Shown here one piece after another: positions 8,604 to 16,495 of a stretch of DNA of 64,000 nucleotides. The notes under the pieces are model-generated. The model saw nothing but the letters and a program-made list of their open reading frames with translations, was not told the DNA's origin and did not search any database. The position numbers were made by a program, and so were the translations under genes. Positions within the stretch are counted from its first letter, which is position 1. Each line of letters starts with the position of its first letter. Source of the DNA: Streptomyces sp. NBC_00370 (lineage in GTDB: Bacteria; Actinomycetota; Actinomycetes; Streptomycetales; Streptomycetaceae); contig NZ_CP107968.1 of the NCBI RefSeq assembly GCF_036084755.1, forward strand, positions 6,766,001 through 6,830,000, written 5' to 3'.

Positions 8604-8885
8604 GTGCGACTGAGAGTGGAATTCACGACCGAACCCTTCGATCTCGACGAGGCGCCCGCGCACGCGGTGGTGGCGCGCGAGGTCGTCCAAGGGGCTGATC
8701 TTGACGCGGTCGACGTCGGTCCGTTCGGCAACACGGCCGAAGGTGGTGCGGAAGAGGTGCTCGCGGCGGTCGGGAAGCTGCTGCGCGAATCGCTCGCTGC
8801 CGGCGCCACCCGGGTCTCGCTCCAGGTGAACGTGGTGGACGCCGCCGGCGCGGACGAAGGCGCCGCCGGGGAGGGTGACCGGTGA
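8604..8885 (+). CDS. Small conserved protein, possible MTH1187/YkoF-type fold
   Basis: 93 residues from a GTG preceded by GGTGGAGG at good spacing. The chain reads as a small alpha/beta protein; the segment VDVGPFGNTAEGGAEEVLAAVG and the following ATRVSLQVNV recall the ferredoxin-like MTH1187/YkoF (DUF77) pattern from memory, which is a weak match. Its 3' end overlaps the next gene by 4 nt, so the two are translationally coupled. They lie between the rhamnose and urate loci. The function is not known; a small-molecule-binding partner of the coupled HTH protein is a possibility. Confidence 0.7.
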   Translation: MRLRVEFTTEPFDLDEAPAHAVVAREVVQGADLDAVDVGPFGNTAEGGAEEVLAAVGKLLRESLAAGATRVSLQVNVVDAAGADEGAAGEGDR

Positions 8886-9259
8886 TGGAGCCGCTCGATC
8901 ACCCGTTCATCGCCGCGGTGAAGCCGCTGGTGGACGCCATGGGCGGCGAGCTGATGGCGCCCGGCGACGCGAGACCCGACGATGTCGTGCTGGCCTGGGA
9001 AGGCGCGGACGTCGTCGCCGTACGCCTGCCGCAGCTCGCCGACTCGCTCGACCACATCCTGGCGGCGCTGGAGCGTACGTACGGGATGCCGCTGGCCGAC
9101 CTCGACCGTAAGTCCAAGCAGTCGGCGGTCCGGACCCTGGAGGCACGCGGTGCCTTTTCGGTACGCCACGGGGTGGAGACGGTGGCGAGCGCGCTCGGCG
9201 TCAGCCGTTTCACTGTGTACAACTACCTGAACAGGGCCAACGCGGCCGACAGCGACTAG
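8882..9259 (+). CDS. Helix-turn-helix protein with YheO/HTH_22-type DNA-binding domain
   Basis: 125 residues from the GTG at 8882 (GGAGG 7 nt upstream); the ATG at 8885 is an equally possible start. The last 35 residues, including LEARGAFSVRHGVETVASAL and the recognition helix VSRFTVYNYLNR, match the C-terminal helix-turn-helix of YheO-like regulators. The N-terminal half is short and is not a recognisable PAS domain. The gene overlaps the stop of the preceding small ORF, suggesting a functional pair. It lies 131 bp before uraD, so a role in purine catabolism is plausible but unproven. Confidence 0.75.
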   Translation: MMEPLDHPFIAAVKPLVDAMGGELMAPGDARPDDVVLAWEGADVVAVRLPQLADSLDHILAALERTYGMPLADLDRKSKQSAVRTLEARGAFSVRHGVETVASALGVSRFTVYNYLNRANAADSD

Positions 9260-9313
9260 CGCCGGTCCGGCGGACGGGTCCTGGTCCGGCGGGAAGACGC
9301 GGGTTCGCGAGAT

Positions 9314-9355
9314 TTCAACAAAGTGTTGACGTGTTGTTGTTCGGGGCGTTAGCTA
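9314..9355 (+). promoter_or_regulatory. uraD promoter with overlapping TTCAAC-N5-GTTGAC operator
   Basis: A TTGACG (-35) at 9326-9331 and TAGCTA (-10) at 9350-9355 with an 18-bp spacer form a good promoter for the urate operon. The -35 box lies inside TTCAAC-AAAGT-GTTGAC (9314-9330); a perfect TCAACA-AAG-TGTTGA dyad is centred in it. The same 6-5-6 motif occurs at the aceB and allB promoters, pointing to the IclR regulator encoded at 20404-21204. Confidence 0.7.
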
Positions 9356-9390
9356 TGCGGAGCCCGTCCAGCACAGCCACGGAGGCTCCC

Positions 9391-9906
9391 GTGACGTATC
9401 GCCAGCCGCCGGGTCTCACCCGGTTCAACACCTTGCCCGACGCGGCGGCCACCGCCGCGCTGCGTGAGGTGTGCGCCGCCCCCGCCTGGGGGAGCAGCCT
9501 GCTCGCGGAGCGTCCCTACGCCACCGTGGACGCGCTGCTCACCGCCGCCGACCGGGCGACGGCCGACCTGTCCGACGCTTCTCTCGCCGAGGCGATGGCG
9601 GGTCATCCGCCGATCGGCCGGCCCAAGCCGGGCGATCCCGCCTCGGCCAGGGAACAGCGCGGGATGGCGGACGCCTCCGAGGCGCTGAGGACAGAGATGC
9701 TCGAACTGAATCTGGCCTACCAGGAGAGGTTCGGACATGTCTTCCTGATCTGCGCGACCGGCGCCACCGGCGAGCAGATGCGGGACGCGCTGCGGACCCG
9801 GTCGGGTCATACGCCCGAGCAGGAGCGTGCGATCGTGCGCACCGAACTGGGCAAGATCAACCGTATCCGGCTGACCCGTCTCGTGGCGGCCGGAGAAGAG
9901 GAGTGA
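9391..9906 (+). CDS. uraD: 2-oxo-4-hydroxy-4-carboxy-5-ureidoimidazoline (OHCU) decarboxylase
   Basis: 171 residues. It catalyses the third step of urate oxidation, decarboxylating OHCU to S-allantoin. Family hallmarks seen are the catalytic-histidine motif AMAGHPPIGRP (His72) and NLAYQERFGHVFLICATG. The start is the GTG at 9391 with GGAGG 5 nt upstream; an upstream in-frame GTG at 9331 lies within the promoter. It is the first gene of uraD-uraH-uricase, with 4-nt and 3-nt gaps. This order matches the pathway run backwards. Confidence 0.93.
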   Translation: MTYRQPPGLTRFNTLPDAAATAALREVCAAPAWGSSLLAERPYATVDALLTAADRATADLSDASLAEAMAGHPPIGRPKPGDPASAREQRGMADASEALRTEMLELNLAYQERFGHVFLICATGATGEQMRDALRTRSGHTPEQERAIVRTELGKINRIRLTRLVAAGEEE

Positions 9907-9910
9907 GGTC

Positions 9911-10318
9911 TTGAGCACCGACACCACCGCCTCGGTGTCCACGCACATCCTGGACACCAGCGTCGGACGCCCGGCGTCCGGCGTCCGGATCGACCTCGCC
10001 GCCCGCAGCGGCGCGGCCGGCGACTGGGTGGCGCTCGGCGGCTCCGCGACGGACCCCGACGGGCGCTGCAAGGACCTGCCGGCGCTGCCGGCGGGCACCA
10101 CGCACGTACGACTCGACTTCGCGACCGAGGCGTACTTCACCGAACACACCGAACACACAGACAGGCGAGCCGAGGCACAGCAGGACGCCCCCGCGCTACG
10201 GGACAGCGGTGCGTTTTTCCCGGAGGTGGCGATCACATTCAGCGTCAACCCCGGCGAGCACTATCATGTACCGCTGCTGCTCAACCCGTTCGGCTACTCC
10301 GTTTACAGAGGGAGCTAG
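9911..10318 (+). CDS. uraH: 5-hydroxyisourate hydrolase (transthyretin-like)
   Basis: 135 residues. It hydrolyses 5-hydroxyisourate to OHCU. The N-terminal VSTHILDTSVGRPASGV and the C-terminal tetrapeptide YRGS are the diagnostic signature that separates this enzyme from transthyretin. The TTG start has AGGAG 7 nt upstream, embedded in the end of uraD. A charged insert around residues 79-92 (EHTEHTDRRAEAQQD) is longer than I expect for the family. It acts as a cytoplasmic tetramer by family analogy. Confidence 0.93.
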   Translation: MSTDTTASVSTHILDTSVGRPASGVRIDLAARSGAAGDWVALGGSATDPDGRCKDLPALPAGTTHVRLDFATEAYFTEHTEHTDRRAEAQQDAPALRDSGAFFPEVAITFSVNPGEHYHVPLLLNPFGYSVYRGS

Positions 10319-10321
10319 CAG

Positions 10322-11245
10322 ATGCCCACGATTCTCGGCCAGAACCAGTACGGCAAAGCGGAGAACCGCGTCGTCAAGATCACGCGGGACGGCGACACCC
10401 ACCACATCAAGGACCTGAACGTCTCCGTCGCCCTCTCCGGCGAGATGGAGGACGTCCACTACTCGGGCTCCAACGCCAACGTCCTGCCGACCGACACCAC
10501 CAAGAACACGGTGTACGCGTTCGCCAAGGAGCACGGCATAGAGTCCGCCGAGCAGTTCGGCATCCATCTGGCCCGGCACTTCGTGGCCAGCCAGGAGCAG
10601 ATCCACCAGGCGCGTATCAGGATCGAGGAGTACGCCTGGGACCGCATCGCGACCTCGGACGGCAACTCGCAGTTCATCGGGGCCGACGAGGTCAGGCACT
10701 CCTTCGTCCGCAAGGGCCAGGAGACCCGGGTCAGCCAGATCACCTACGACGGTGCGTCCTGGCAGATCATCTCGGGCCTCAAGGACCTGACGGTGCTCAA
10801 CTCGACCAACTCCGAGTTCTGGGGTTACGCCAAGGACAAGTACACGACGCTGCCCGAGGCCTACGACCGGATACTCGCCACCCAGGTCGCCGCCAAGTGG
10901 CGCTACAACTGGACCTCCGACGACCAGCGCATGCCCAACTGGGACAAGTCGTACGAGCAGGCGAAGAAGCACATGCTCCAGGCCTTCGCCGAGACGTACT
11001 CGCTCTCGCTCCAGCAGACGATGTACCAGATGGGCTCGCGGATCATCAACAGCCGAAGCGAGATCGACGAGATCCGTTTCTCGCTCCCCAACAAGCACCA
11101 TTTCCTGGTGGATCTGGAGCCGTTCGGGCTCAAGAACGAGAACGAGGTGTATTACGCGGCCGACCGGCCGTACGGCCTGATCGAGGCGACCATCCTCCGG
11201 GACGGCGTCGAGCCGCAGATCCCGGTCGACCTGACCAACCTCTGA
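10322..11245 (+). CDS. Urate oxidase (uricase)
   Basis: 307 residues; oxidises urate with O2 to 5-hydroxyisourate and H2O2 without cofactor. It has two T-fold halves, with recognisable YGKAENRVVKI, SGSNANVLPTDTTKNTVYAF, ELVRHSF-like DEVRHSFVRK and NKHHFLVDLEPFGLKNENE segments, which carry the Lys, Thr and His of the catalytic site. It ends the tightly packed uraD-uraH-uricase set, and an 11-bp-stem terminator follows. Peroxide made here would need a catalase encoded elsewhere. Confidence 0.95.
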   Translation: MPTILGQNQYGKAENRVVKITRDGDTHHIKDLNVSVALSGEMEDVHYSGSNANVLPTDTTKNTVYAFAKEHGIESAEQFGIHLARHFVASQEQIHQARIRIEEYAWDRIATSDGNSQFIGADEVRHSFVRKGQETRVSQITYDGASWQIISGLKDLTVLNSTNSEFWGYAKDKYTTLPEAYDRILATQVAAKWRYNWTSDDQRMPNWDKSYEQAKKHMLQAFAETYSLSLQQTMYQMGSRIINSRSEIDEIRFSLPNKHHFLVDLEPFGLKNENEVYYAADRPYGLIEATILRDGVEPQIPVDLTNL

Positions 11246-11280
11246 CACAGCGTCACCCCTCGGCGCGCGCGCCGGCGTCG

Positions 11281-11312
11281 GCCCCCGGGAGTTCCTTCCC
11301 GCTCCCGGGGGC
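11281..11312 (+). terminator. Hairpin terminator after uricase gene
   Basis: GCCCCCGGGAG and CTCCCGGGGGC form a perfect 11-bp stem with a 10-nt loop, 36 bp after the uricase stop. No U-tract follows, as is common in Streptomyces. It may attenuate rather than block read-through into the deaminase gene, which lies in the same orientation. Confidence 0.75.
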
Positions 11313-11426
11313 CACCAGAGGGGGAGCGGGGGCATCTGCGCACCCTGGACCCGGTCGTCACCCCGCTCGACCCCCGGGCCCGTAAGAATCCGGGCCGCAG
11401 GCCCGACTTCAGGAAGAGGAACCACC

Positions 11427-12803
11427 ATGACGGCTTCGCGCATCGTCATCGAGAACTGTGCCATCGCGACCGTGGACGCCCAGGACACCGAGTACGCCTC
11501 GGGCCATGTCGTCATCGCGGGCGACCGCGTCGAGTCGGTCGGCGCCGGACCCGCCCCGCAGGGCCTCGCCGACGTCGTCCGCCGGATCGACGGCACCGGT
11601 CATCTCCTCACCCCTGGCCTGGTCAACACGCACCACCACTTCTACCAGTGGATCACCCGCGGGCTCGCCACCGACCACAACCTCTTCAACTGGCTCGTCG
11701 CGCTCTACCCGACCTGGGCGCGGATCGACGAACCGATGGTGCGCGCCGCCGCGCAGGGCTCCCTCGCGATGCTGGCCCGCGGCGGTGTCACCACCGCCAT
11801 GGACCACCACTACGTCTACCCGCGCGGCTCGGGCGATCTGACCGGCGCCATCATCGGGGCGGCCAAGGAGACCGGCGTACGGTTCACCCTCGCCCGTGGC
11901 TCCATGGACCGCGGCGAGTCGGACGGCGGACTGCCGCCGGACTTCGCCGTCGAGACGCTCGAAGGCGCCCTGGCCGCGACCGAGGAGACCGTCGACACCT
12001 ACCACGACGCCTCGTTCGACGCGATGACCCAGATCGCCGTCGCCCCCTGCTCGCCCTTCTCCGTCACCACCGAACTGATGAAGCAGGGCGCCGAGTTGGC
12101 CCGCCGCAAGGGGGTCAGGCTGCACACCCACGGCAGCGAGACCGTCGAGGAGGAGCAGTTCTGCAAGGAACTGTTCGGCATGGGACCCACCGACTACTTC
12201 GAGTCGACGGGCTGGCTCGGCTCCGACGTGTGGATGGCGCACTGCGTCCACATGAACGACTCCGACATCGCCGCCTTCGCCCGCACGGGCACCGGTGTGG
12301 CGCACTGTCCGTCGTCCAACGCCCGCCTGGCCGCCGGGATCGCGCGCGTCCCTGACATGCTCGCCGCCGGTGTACCGGTCGGCCTCGGGGTGGACGGCAC
12401 GGCCTCCAACGAGTCCGGCGAACTCCACACCGAACTGCGCAACGCCCTGCTCATCAACCGCCTCGGCGCCCACCGCGAAGCGGCGCTCAACGCCCGGCAG
12501 GCACTGCGCCTCGGTACCTACGGCGGGGCCCAAGTGCTGGGCCGCGCCGACCAGATCGGCTCCGTCGAGGCCGGCAAACTCGCCGACCTCGTGCTCTGGA
12601 AGCTGGACACCGTCGCCCACTCCTCCATCGCCGACCCGGTGACCGCACTGGTCTTCGGCGCTGCGGCCCCCGTCACCCTCTCGCTCGTCGGCGGCAGGAC
12701 CGTCGTCGAGGACAACCACCTCACCACGGTGGACGAGGACACCGTCGCCCGCTCGACCCGCGGCGAGGCCCGACGGCTCGCGAGGATCGCCGCCGACGGC
12801 TGA
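11427..12803 (+). CDS. 8-oxoguanine deaminase (amidohydrolase family)
   Basis: 458 residues, metal-dependent amidohydrolase. The ligands are visible in NTHHHFYQW, RLHTHGSETVEEEQFC, WMAHCVHM and GVDGTASNESGEL. This pattern matches 8-oxoguanine deaminases of the atrazine-chlorohydrolase-like subgroup rather than classical guanine deaminase. The product of 8-oxoguanine deamination is uric acid (established for the family), so the gene feeds the uricase pathway directly. An AGGAAGAGG precedes the ATG. Guanine or a related aminohydrolase substrate is the alternative. Confidence 0.85.
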   Translation: MTASRIVIENCAIATVDAQDTEYASGHVVIAGDRVESVGAGPAPQGLADVVRRIDGTGHLLTPGLVNTHHHFYQWITRGLATDHNLFNWLVALYPTWARIDEPMVRAAAQGSLAMLARGGVTTAMDHHYVYPRGSGDLTGAIIGAAKETGVRFTLARGSMDRGESDGGLPPDFAVETLEGALAATEETVDTYHDASFDAMTQIAVAPCSPFSVTTELMKQGAELARRKGVRLHTHGSETVEEEQFCKELFGMGPTDYFESTGWLGSDVWMAHCVHMNDSDIAAFARTGTGVAHCPSSNARLAAGIARVPDMLAAGVPVGLGVDGTASNESGELHTELRNALLINRLGAHREAALNARQALRLGTYGGAQVLGRADQIGSVEAGKLADLVLWKLDTVAHSSIADPVTALVFGAAAPVTLSLVGGRTVVEDNHLTTVDEDTVARSTRGEARRLARIAADG

Positions 12804-12817
12804 TCCCCCCTGGAAGT

Positions 12818-12925
12818 CCGGTCGGGGGGGACGGCCCCCGACCGGAGCCGTGGACCCGTTCAGGGTCCACGGGCAGCCGCGCCCGGGAGGCGCCGCGCCG
12901 CACATCGGTCCGGCCGCCTCCCGGG
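12818..12925 (+). terminator. Three consecutive perfect hairpins after the deaminase gene
   Basis: Stem 1: CCGGTCGGGGG (12818-12828) with CCCCCGACCGG (12835-12845). Stem 2: CCGTGGACCC (12848-12857) with GGGTCCACGG (12863-12872). Stem 3: CCCGGGAGGC (12882-12891) with GCCTCCCGGG (12916-12925). They lie head to tail within 108 bp of the 238-bp gap before the permease. The first is a likely terminator; three in series is unusual and might regulate the permease gene downstream. Confidence 0.75.
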
Positions 12926-13041
12926 ACGGTGAAACGTGTCTTCGTCCATGCCCGCACGCATGCGAGTACGCGCGCATCATGTCTCCACCTCCCTGATACC
13001 CGCGTCACCGACGACGCGTAACCGACCGGAGGAACATCCCC

Positions 13042-14493
13042 GTGGCAGACCGGACACAGCACGTCGAAACACCGCCCGCCGACACACCATCCCCCGACAC
13101 ACCATCCCCCGGAGCGCCATCCGCGGACCAACAGCCTCCGAAGACACATCCGGTGGACGAAACACTCCCGCCGCTCAAGATGGTCACCAGCGGACTGCAG
13201 CACGTGGCCGCGATGTACGCGGGCGTCGTCGCCCCGCCCATGATCGTGGGGCCCGCCGTGGGTCTCGACGCGAAGGACACCGCCTTTCTGATGGGCGCGA
13301 GTCTCTTCACCGCCGGCATCGCCACCCTGCTCCAGACCCTCGGGTTCTGGAAGGTCGGCGCCCGGCTCCCCTTCGTCAACGGCGTCTCGTTCGCCGGGGT
13401 GACCCCGATGGTCGCCATCGGCAAGGACAGGGGAGCCGACGGACTCATCGTCATCTTCGGCGCGATCATCGTCGCCAGCCTGCTCGGGCTCGTCGTCACG
13501 CCGTACTTCTCGAAGCTCGTGCGCTTCTTCCCACCGGTCGTCACCGGCACGGTCATCACCCTGATAGGGGTCTCGCTGCTGCCCGTCGCCTTCGACTGGG
13601 CGCAGGGCGGCTCGGCCGCCGGGGCCGACCGCGGCTCGATGCGTGATCTCGGCATGGCCGGGCTGACCTTGCTGATCGTGCTCGTGCTGCGCAAGGTGCT
13701 GCGCGGCTTCCTCCAGCAGATCGCCATCCTGCTCGGTCTGGTCGCCGGCACGCTCATCGCCGTACCGCTGGGGATGACCAACCTCGACGCGATCAGGGGC
13801 GCGGGCCTCGTCGGCTTCCCGACGCCGTTCCACTTCGGCGCACCGCACTTCGAGGCCGCCGCCATCGTCTCCATGTGTGTCGTCATGCTCGTCTGTATGA
13901 CGGAGTCGACGGCCGACATGCTGGCGCTCGGCAAGATAGTCGAGCGGCCCGCCGGCCGGCGGACCATCCTCGGCGGGCTGCGTGCCGACACCGTGGGCAG
14001 CGCGATCAGTCCGCTGTTCAACGGCTTCATGTGCAGCGCCTTCGCGCAGAACATCGGGCTCGTCGCGATGACGAAGGTGCGCAGCCGGTTCGTCGTCGCC
14101 ACCGGCGGCGGCATTCTCGTGCTGCTCGGGCTGTGTCCCGTCCTGGCGTCGGTGATCGCGCTCGTACCGCTGCCGGTGCTCGGCGGCGCGGGGATCGTCC
14201 TGTTCGGCTCGGTCGCGGCGAGCGGGGTACAGACCCTGGCCTCCGCCGCCCTGGAGAAGGGCGAGAACGCCCTGATCGTGGCCGTCGCGCTGGGCATCGG
14301 ACTGATACCGATAGCGGCCCCCGACTTTTACCACGCCTTCCCGAAGGACCTGATGGTCATCTTCGACTCGGGCATCAGCACCGGCTGCGTCGTCGCCATC
14401 GCGCTCAATCTCGCCTTCAACCACCTTGGTGCGAAGGAGAGTTCACCGCCGGTACCGGAAACCGACAGTGTGCTCAGCACCGTGCAGGGCTGA
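13042..14493 (+). CDS. NCS2-family nucleobase permease (urate/xanthine type)
   Basis: 483 residues with about 14 hydrophobic segments after a 45-residue hydrophilic tail containing repeated SPDTPSP units. NCS2 hallmarks include MLVCMTESTADMLALG and the QNIGLVAMTKVRSR motif, whose QN-G-x-x pattern belongs to the urate/xanthine branch. The GTG start has GGAGGAAC 6 nt upstream. Its place at the end of the urate run makes import of urate, xanthine or 8-oxopurines with protons or sodium the likely role; exact substrate is not readable. Confidence 0.9.
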   Translation: MADRTQHVETPPADTPSPDTPSPGAPSADQQPPKTHPVDETLPPLKMVTSGLQHVAAMYAGVVAPPMIVGPAVGLDAKDTAFLMGASLFTAGIATLLQTLGFWKVGARLPFVNGVSFAGVTPMVAIGKDRGADGLIVIFGAIIVASLLGLVVTPYFSKLVRFFPPVVTGTVITLIGVSLLPVAFDWAQGGSAAGADRGSMRDLGMAGLTLLIVLVLRKVLRGFLQQIAILLGLVAGTLIAVPLGMTNLDAIRGAGLVGFPTPFHFGAPHFEAAAIVSMCVVMLVCMTESTADMLALGKIVERPAGRRTILGGLRADTVGSAISPLFNGFMCSAFAQNIGLVAMTKVRSRFVVATGGGILVLLGLCPVLASVIALVPLPVLGGAGIVLFGSVAASGVQTLASAALEKGENALIVAVALGIGLIPIAAPDFYHAFPKDLMVIFDSGISTGCVVAIALNLAFNHLGAKESSPPVPETDSVLSTVQG

Positions 14494-14520
14494 GCACACC
14501 GACGGCCTGCTGACGAGGCG

Positions 14521-15387
14521 TCAGCCGATGTGGAAGCTCTCGCCGTAGACCTTCCAGTCGAGCGGCGGGTCCAGATTCAGATTGCCCGCGTCGAGGAACA
14601 CGCGCTGCGCGGTGTCCACCCGGCTGGTGTCCGAGTGCGCCTCCTCCTGCTTCATCGCCCAGACCCGGGCGTCCAGGAAGGCGTTGAGGTACGTGACCTC
14701 GTCACCGCCCTGCGCCGGCGTCTCGGCCTGGGCCAGCGCCCGCTCCCTGATGGAGCCGAAGCTGGTGTCGTCGCCGCCGTCGCCGTGCATCACGATGGCG
14801 TCGTAGTAGATGAACTGACCGAGGGTGCCGAGCCCGTCCTGCTTGGCCCGGCTGACGGCCGGGTCGAAGTACACCCGGTCCCGCTCGTTGTTCTGCGCGG
14901 TCTGGAACGCCGGGTCGTCGGCGGCCTGTTGCCACGCCTCGGGGAATCCGTCGAGACCTTCGTGCGAGTCCGTGCCGTCGACCTCGCGCAGCGCCGGCAG
15001 ATAGGAGGCCAGCGGGTTGTCCGGCTCGTCCGCCGTGTACGCCTCGACCAGATCGAGCATGTCGCCGGTGCCCGAGCAGAAGCCGATGATGCCGGCGGTG
15101 TAGCCGCGGCCGTCGCCGATGTCCTCGATGTAGCTGTACTGCGCCTGCCAGTCCAGCGACGAGTTCTCGGCGCTGGAGACGAGCCGCATCGCGATGTCCT
15201 TCTTCGCGGGGTCGTCGAGGCCGGTCGCTGCTGCCGGGTTCGCTGCGGTCACAGCGGTGACGGTACCCGTCGGGACGGGCGCCGTGGCCGCCATCGCGGT
15301 GGCCGGGGCGGCGACCAGCGCGAGGCCGAGCGCGATGTGCGGGAGGAACCTGAGCCGACGTGCGGTGCTGCTGTGGGGGGTGTGCAC
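14521..15387 (-). CDS. Secreted GH46 chitosanase
   Basis: 288 residues, extracellular endo-beta-1,4-chitosanase. A signal peptide (ARRLRFLPHIALGLALVAAP) precedes the mature GH46 domain. Glu74 in VSSAENSSLDW and Asp92 in DIGDGRGY have the 18-residue spacing of the catalytic Glu22/Asp40 pair of the Streptomyces N174 enzyme. The GTG at 15387 is chosen because AGGAGG lies 5 nt upstream. A 15-bp palindrome upstream resembles the conserved operator of GH46 genes. It lies tail-to-tail with the permease gene and next to a paralogous chitosanase. Confidence 0.93.
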   Translation of the reverse strand: MHTPHSSTARRLRFLPHIALGLALVAAPATAMAATAPVPTGTVTAVTAANPAAATGLDDPAKKDIAMRLVSSAENSSLDWQAQYSYIEDIGDGRGYTAGIIGFCSGTGDMLDLVEAYTADEPDNPLASYLPALREVDGTDSHEGLDGFPEAWQQAADDPAFQTAQNNERDRVYFDPAVSRAKQDGLGTLGQFIYYDAIVMHGDGGDDTSFGSIRERALAQAETPAQGGDEVTYLNAFLDARVWAMKQEEAHSDTSRVDTAQRVFLDAGNLNLDPPLDWKVYGESFHIG

Positions 15388-15428
15388 CTGTGCCTCCTGT
15401 GGGGGGAGTTGGGCTTCCGCTGTTCTGT

Positions 15429-15443
15429 TAGGAAGCTTTCCTA
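15429..15443. promoter_or_regulatory. Chitosanase operator palindrome
   Basis: TAGGAA-GCT-TTCCTA is a perfect inverted repeat 42 bp upstream of the chitosanase start. From memory, a similar GGAAA/TTTCC palindrome in GH46 chitosanase promoters binds a ROK-family repressor (CsnR); I cannot verify the exact published box here. No such site is evident before the second chitosanase. Confidence 0.6.
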
Positions 15444-15504
15444 CCAACTTTTGGAGACGGCGTACAGCTGTTCTACGTAAAGAGATGTGAATGAGCCGGT
15501 CGGC

Positions 15505-16314
15505 TCAGCGCTTGGCGATGTGGTAGCTGTCGCCGTAGACCTTCCAGCTGAGCGGGGTGTCGAGATCCAGATTGCCCTGCTTCAGGAAGACCCGCTGCGC
15601 CGTGTCGATCCTGCTGGTGTCGGCGTGCGTCGGCTCGTGGCGGATCGCGTCGACCCGTACGTCCAGGAACGCGTTCAGATACGCCGTCTGGTCGCCGCCG
15701 TCGTGCGGGGTCCTGACCTTCTTCATGGCGCGCTCGCGCAGGGTGTTGAAGCCGACCGAGCCGGGGGAGTCCTCGGCGCCGTGCATCACGAACGCGTCGT
15801 AGTAGATGAACTGCCCCAGCGCGCCGAGCCCGTCGGCCTTCGCCTGGCCGACGGCCGGGTTGAAGTACTGCCGGTCCCGCTCGGCGTCCTGCGCGGCCCG
15901 CATCGCGGGATCCGCCGCCGCCTTCCGCCAGGCGCTGACGAAGGGATCGCCGAGACCTTCGTGCGAGTCGCTGCCCTTGACCGCGGTGAGCGCGGGGATG
16001 AACGGCTTCAGCGGGTTGTCGGGCTCGGCCTTCGTGTACCGCCGGACGACCTGGAGCAGATCGCCGCAGCCGGTGCAGAAGCCGATGATGCCCGCGGTGT
16101 AGCCGCGGTTGTCGTGGATGTCCTCGATGTAGCGGTACTGCGCCTGCCAGTCCAGCGACGAGTTCTCCGCGCTGGACACCAGCTGCATCGCGGTCTTCTT
16201 CTTCACCGGGTCGTCGAGCCCCACGGACGCGCCCGAGGCGGTGGTGCAGGCGGCGCACGCGGTGAGCGCCAGTGCGAACAGGAGGAGCAGCAAACGGCGG
16301 AGCGGGTGGATCAC
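15505..16314 (-). CDS. GH46 chitosanase, probable lipoprotein
   Basis: 269 residues, a paralogue of the adjacent secreted enzyme. Glu50 (VSSAENSSLDW) and Asp68 (DIHDNRGY) keep the catalytic pair and its spacing. The N-terminus is different: a short, very hydrophobic signal ends in LTAC (Cys20), a lipobox, so this copy is probably tethered to the membrane surface. Several cysteines follow. The GTG start has AAAGG upstream. A GAGCCG-GT-CGGCTC hairpin overlaps its stop codon. One enzyme may cut polymer away from the cell while the other trims oligomers at the surface. Confidence 0.9.
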   Translation of the reverse strand: MIHPLRRLLLLLFALALTACAACTTASGASVGLDDPVKKKTAMQLVSSAENSSLDWQAQYRYIEDIHDNRGYTAGIIGFCTGCGDLLQVVRRYTKAEPDNPLKPFIPALTAVKGSDSHEGLGDPFVSAWRKAAADPAMRAAQDAERDRQYFNPAVGQAKADGLGALGQFIYYDAFVMHGAEDSPGSVGFNTLRERAMKKVRTPHDGGDQTAYLNAFLDVRVDAIRHEPTHADTSRIDTAQRVFLKQGNLDLDTPLSWKVYGDSYHIAKR

Positions 16315-16337
16315 GTGTCGTGCCTTTCGCGTGCCTA

Positions 16338-16371
16338 GGGCCTATCCGGCGGATCAGGGTCGGACAGGCCC
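16338..16371. repeat. Hairpin with CCTAGGGCC end, possible MITE remnant or terminator
   Basis: GGGCCTATCCG (16338-16348) pairs with CGGACAGGCCC (16361-16371) with one mismatch. The left side begins CCTAGGGCC, the exact 9 bp at both ends of the element at 20202-20369, and shares GGATCAGGG with that element's right arm. It may be a decayed copy or end of the same family, or a plain terminator for the gene at 16496. Confidence 0.5.
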
Positions 16372-16495
16372 TCGCGCCGATCAGGCCACGAGCGTACGTG
16401 AGTAACCTATGAACATCCGTTATGAGTGGTGGACGGAGAGTGAACTGTGTTACCCCGCCCTGCCGTCGGCCGCTCCGCCCCGCCGCCCGCCGGCG

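Noticed and set aside
12721..14424. 567-codon open frame antisense to the NCS2 permease
   Set aside because: Very acidic, repetitive translation without domains; the forward frame encodes clear membrane helices and NCS2 motifs.
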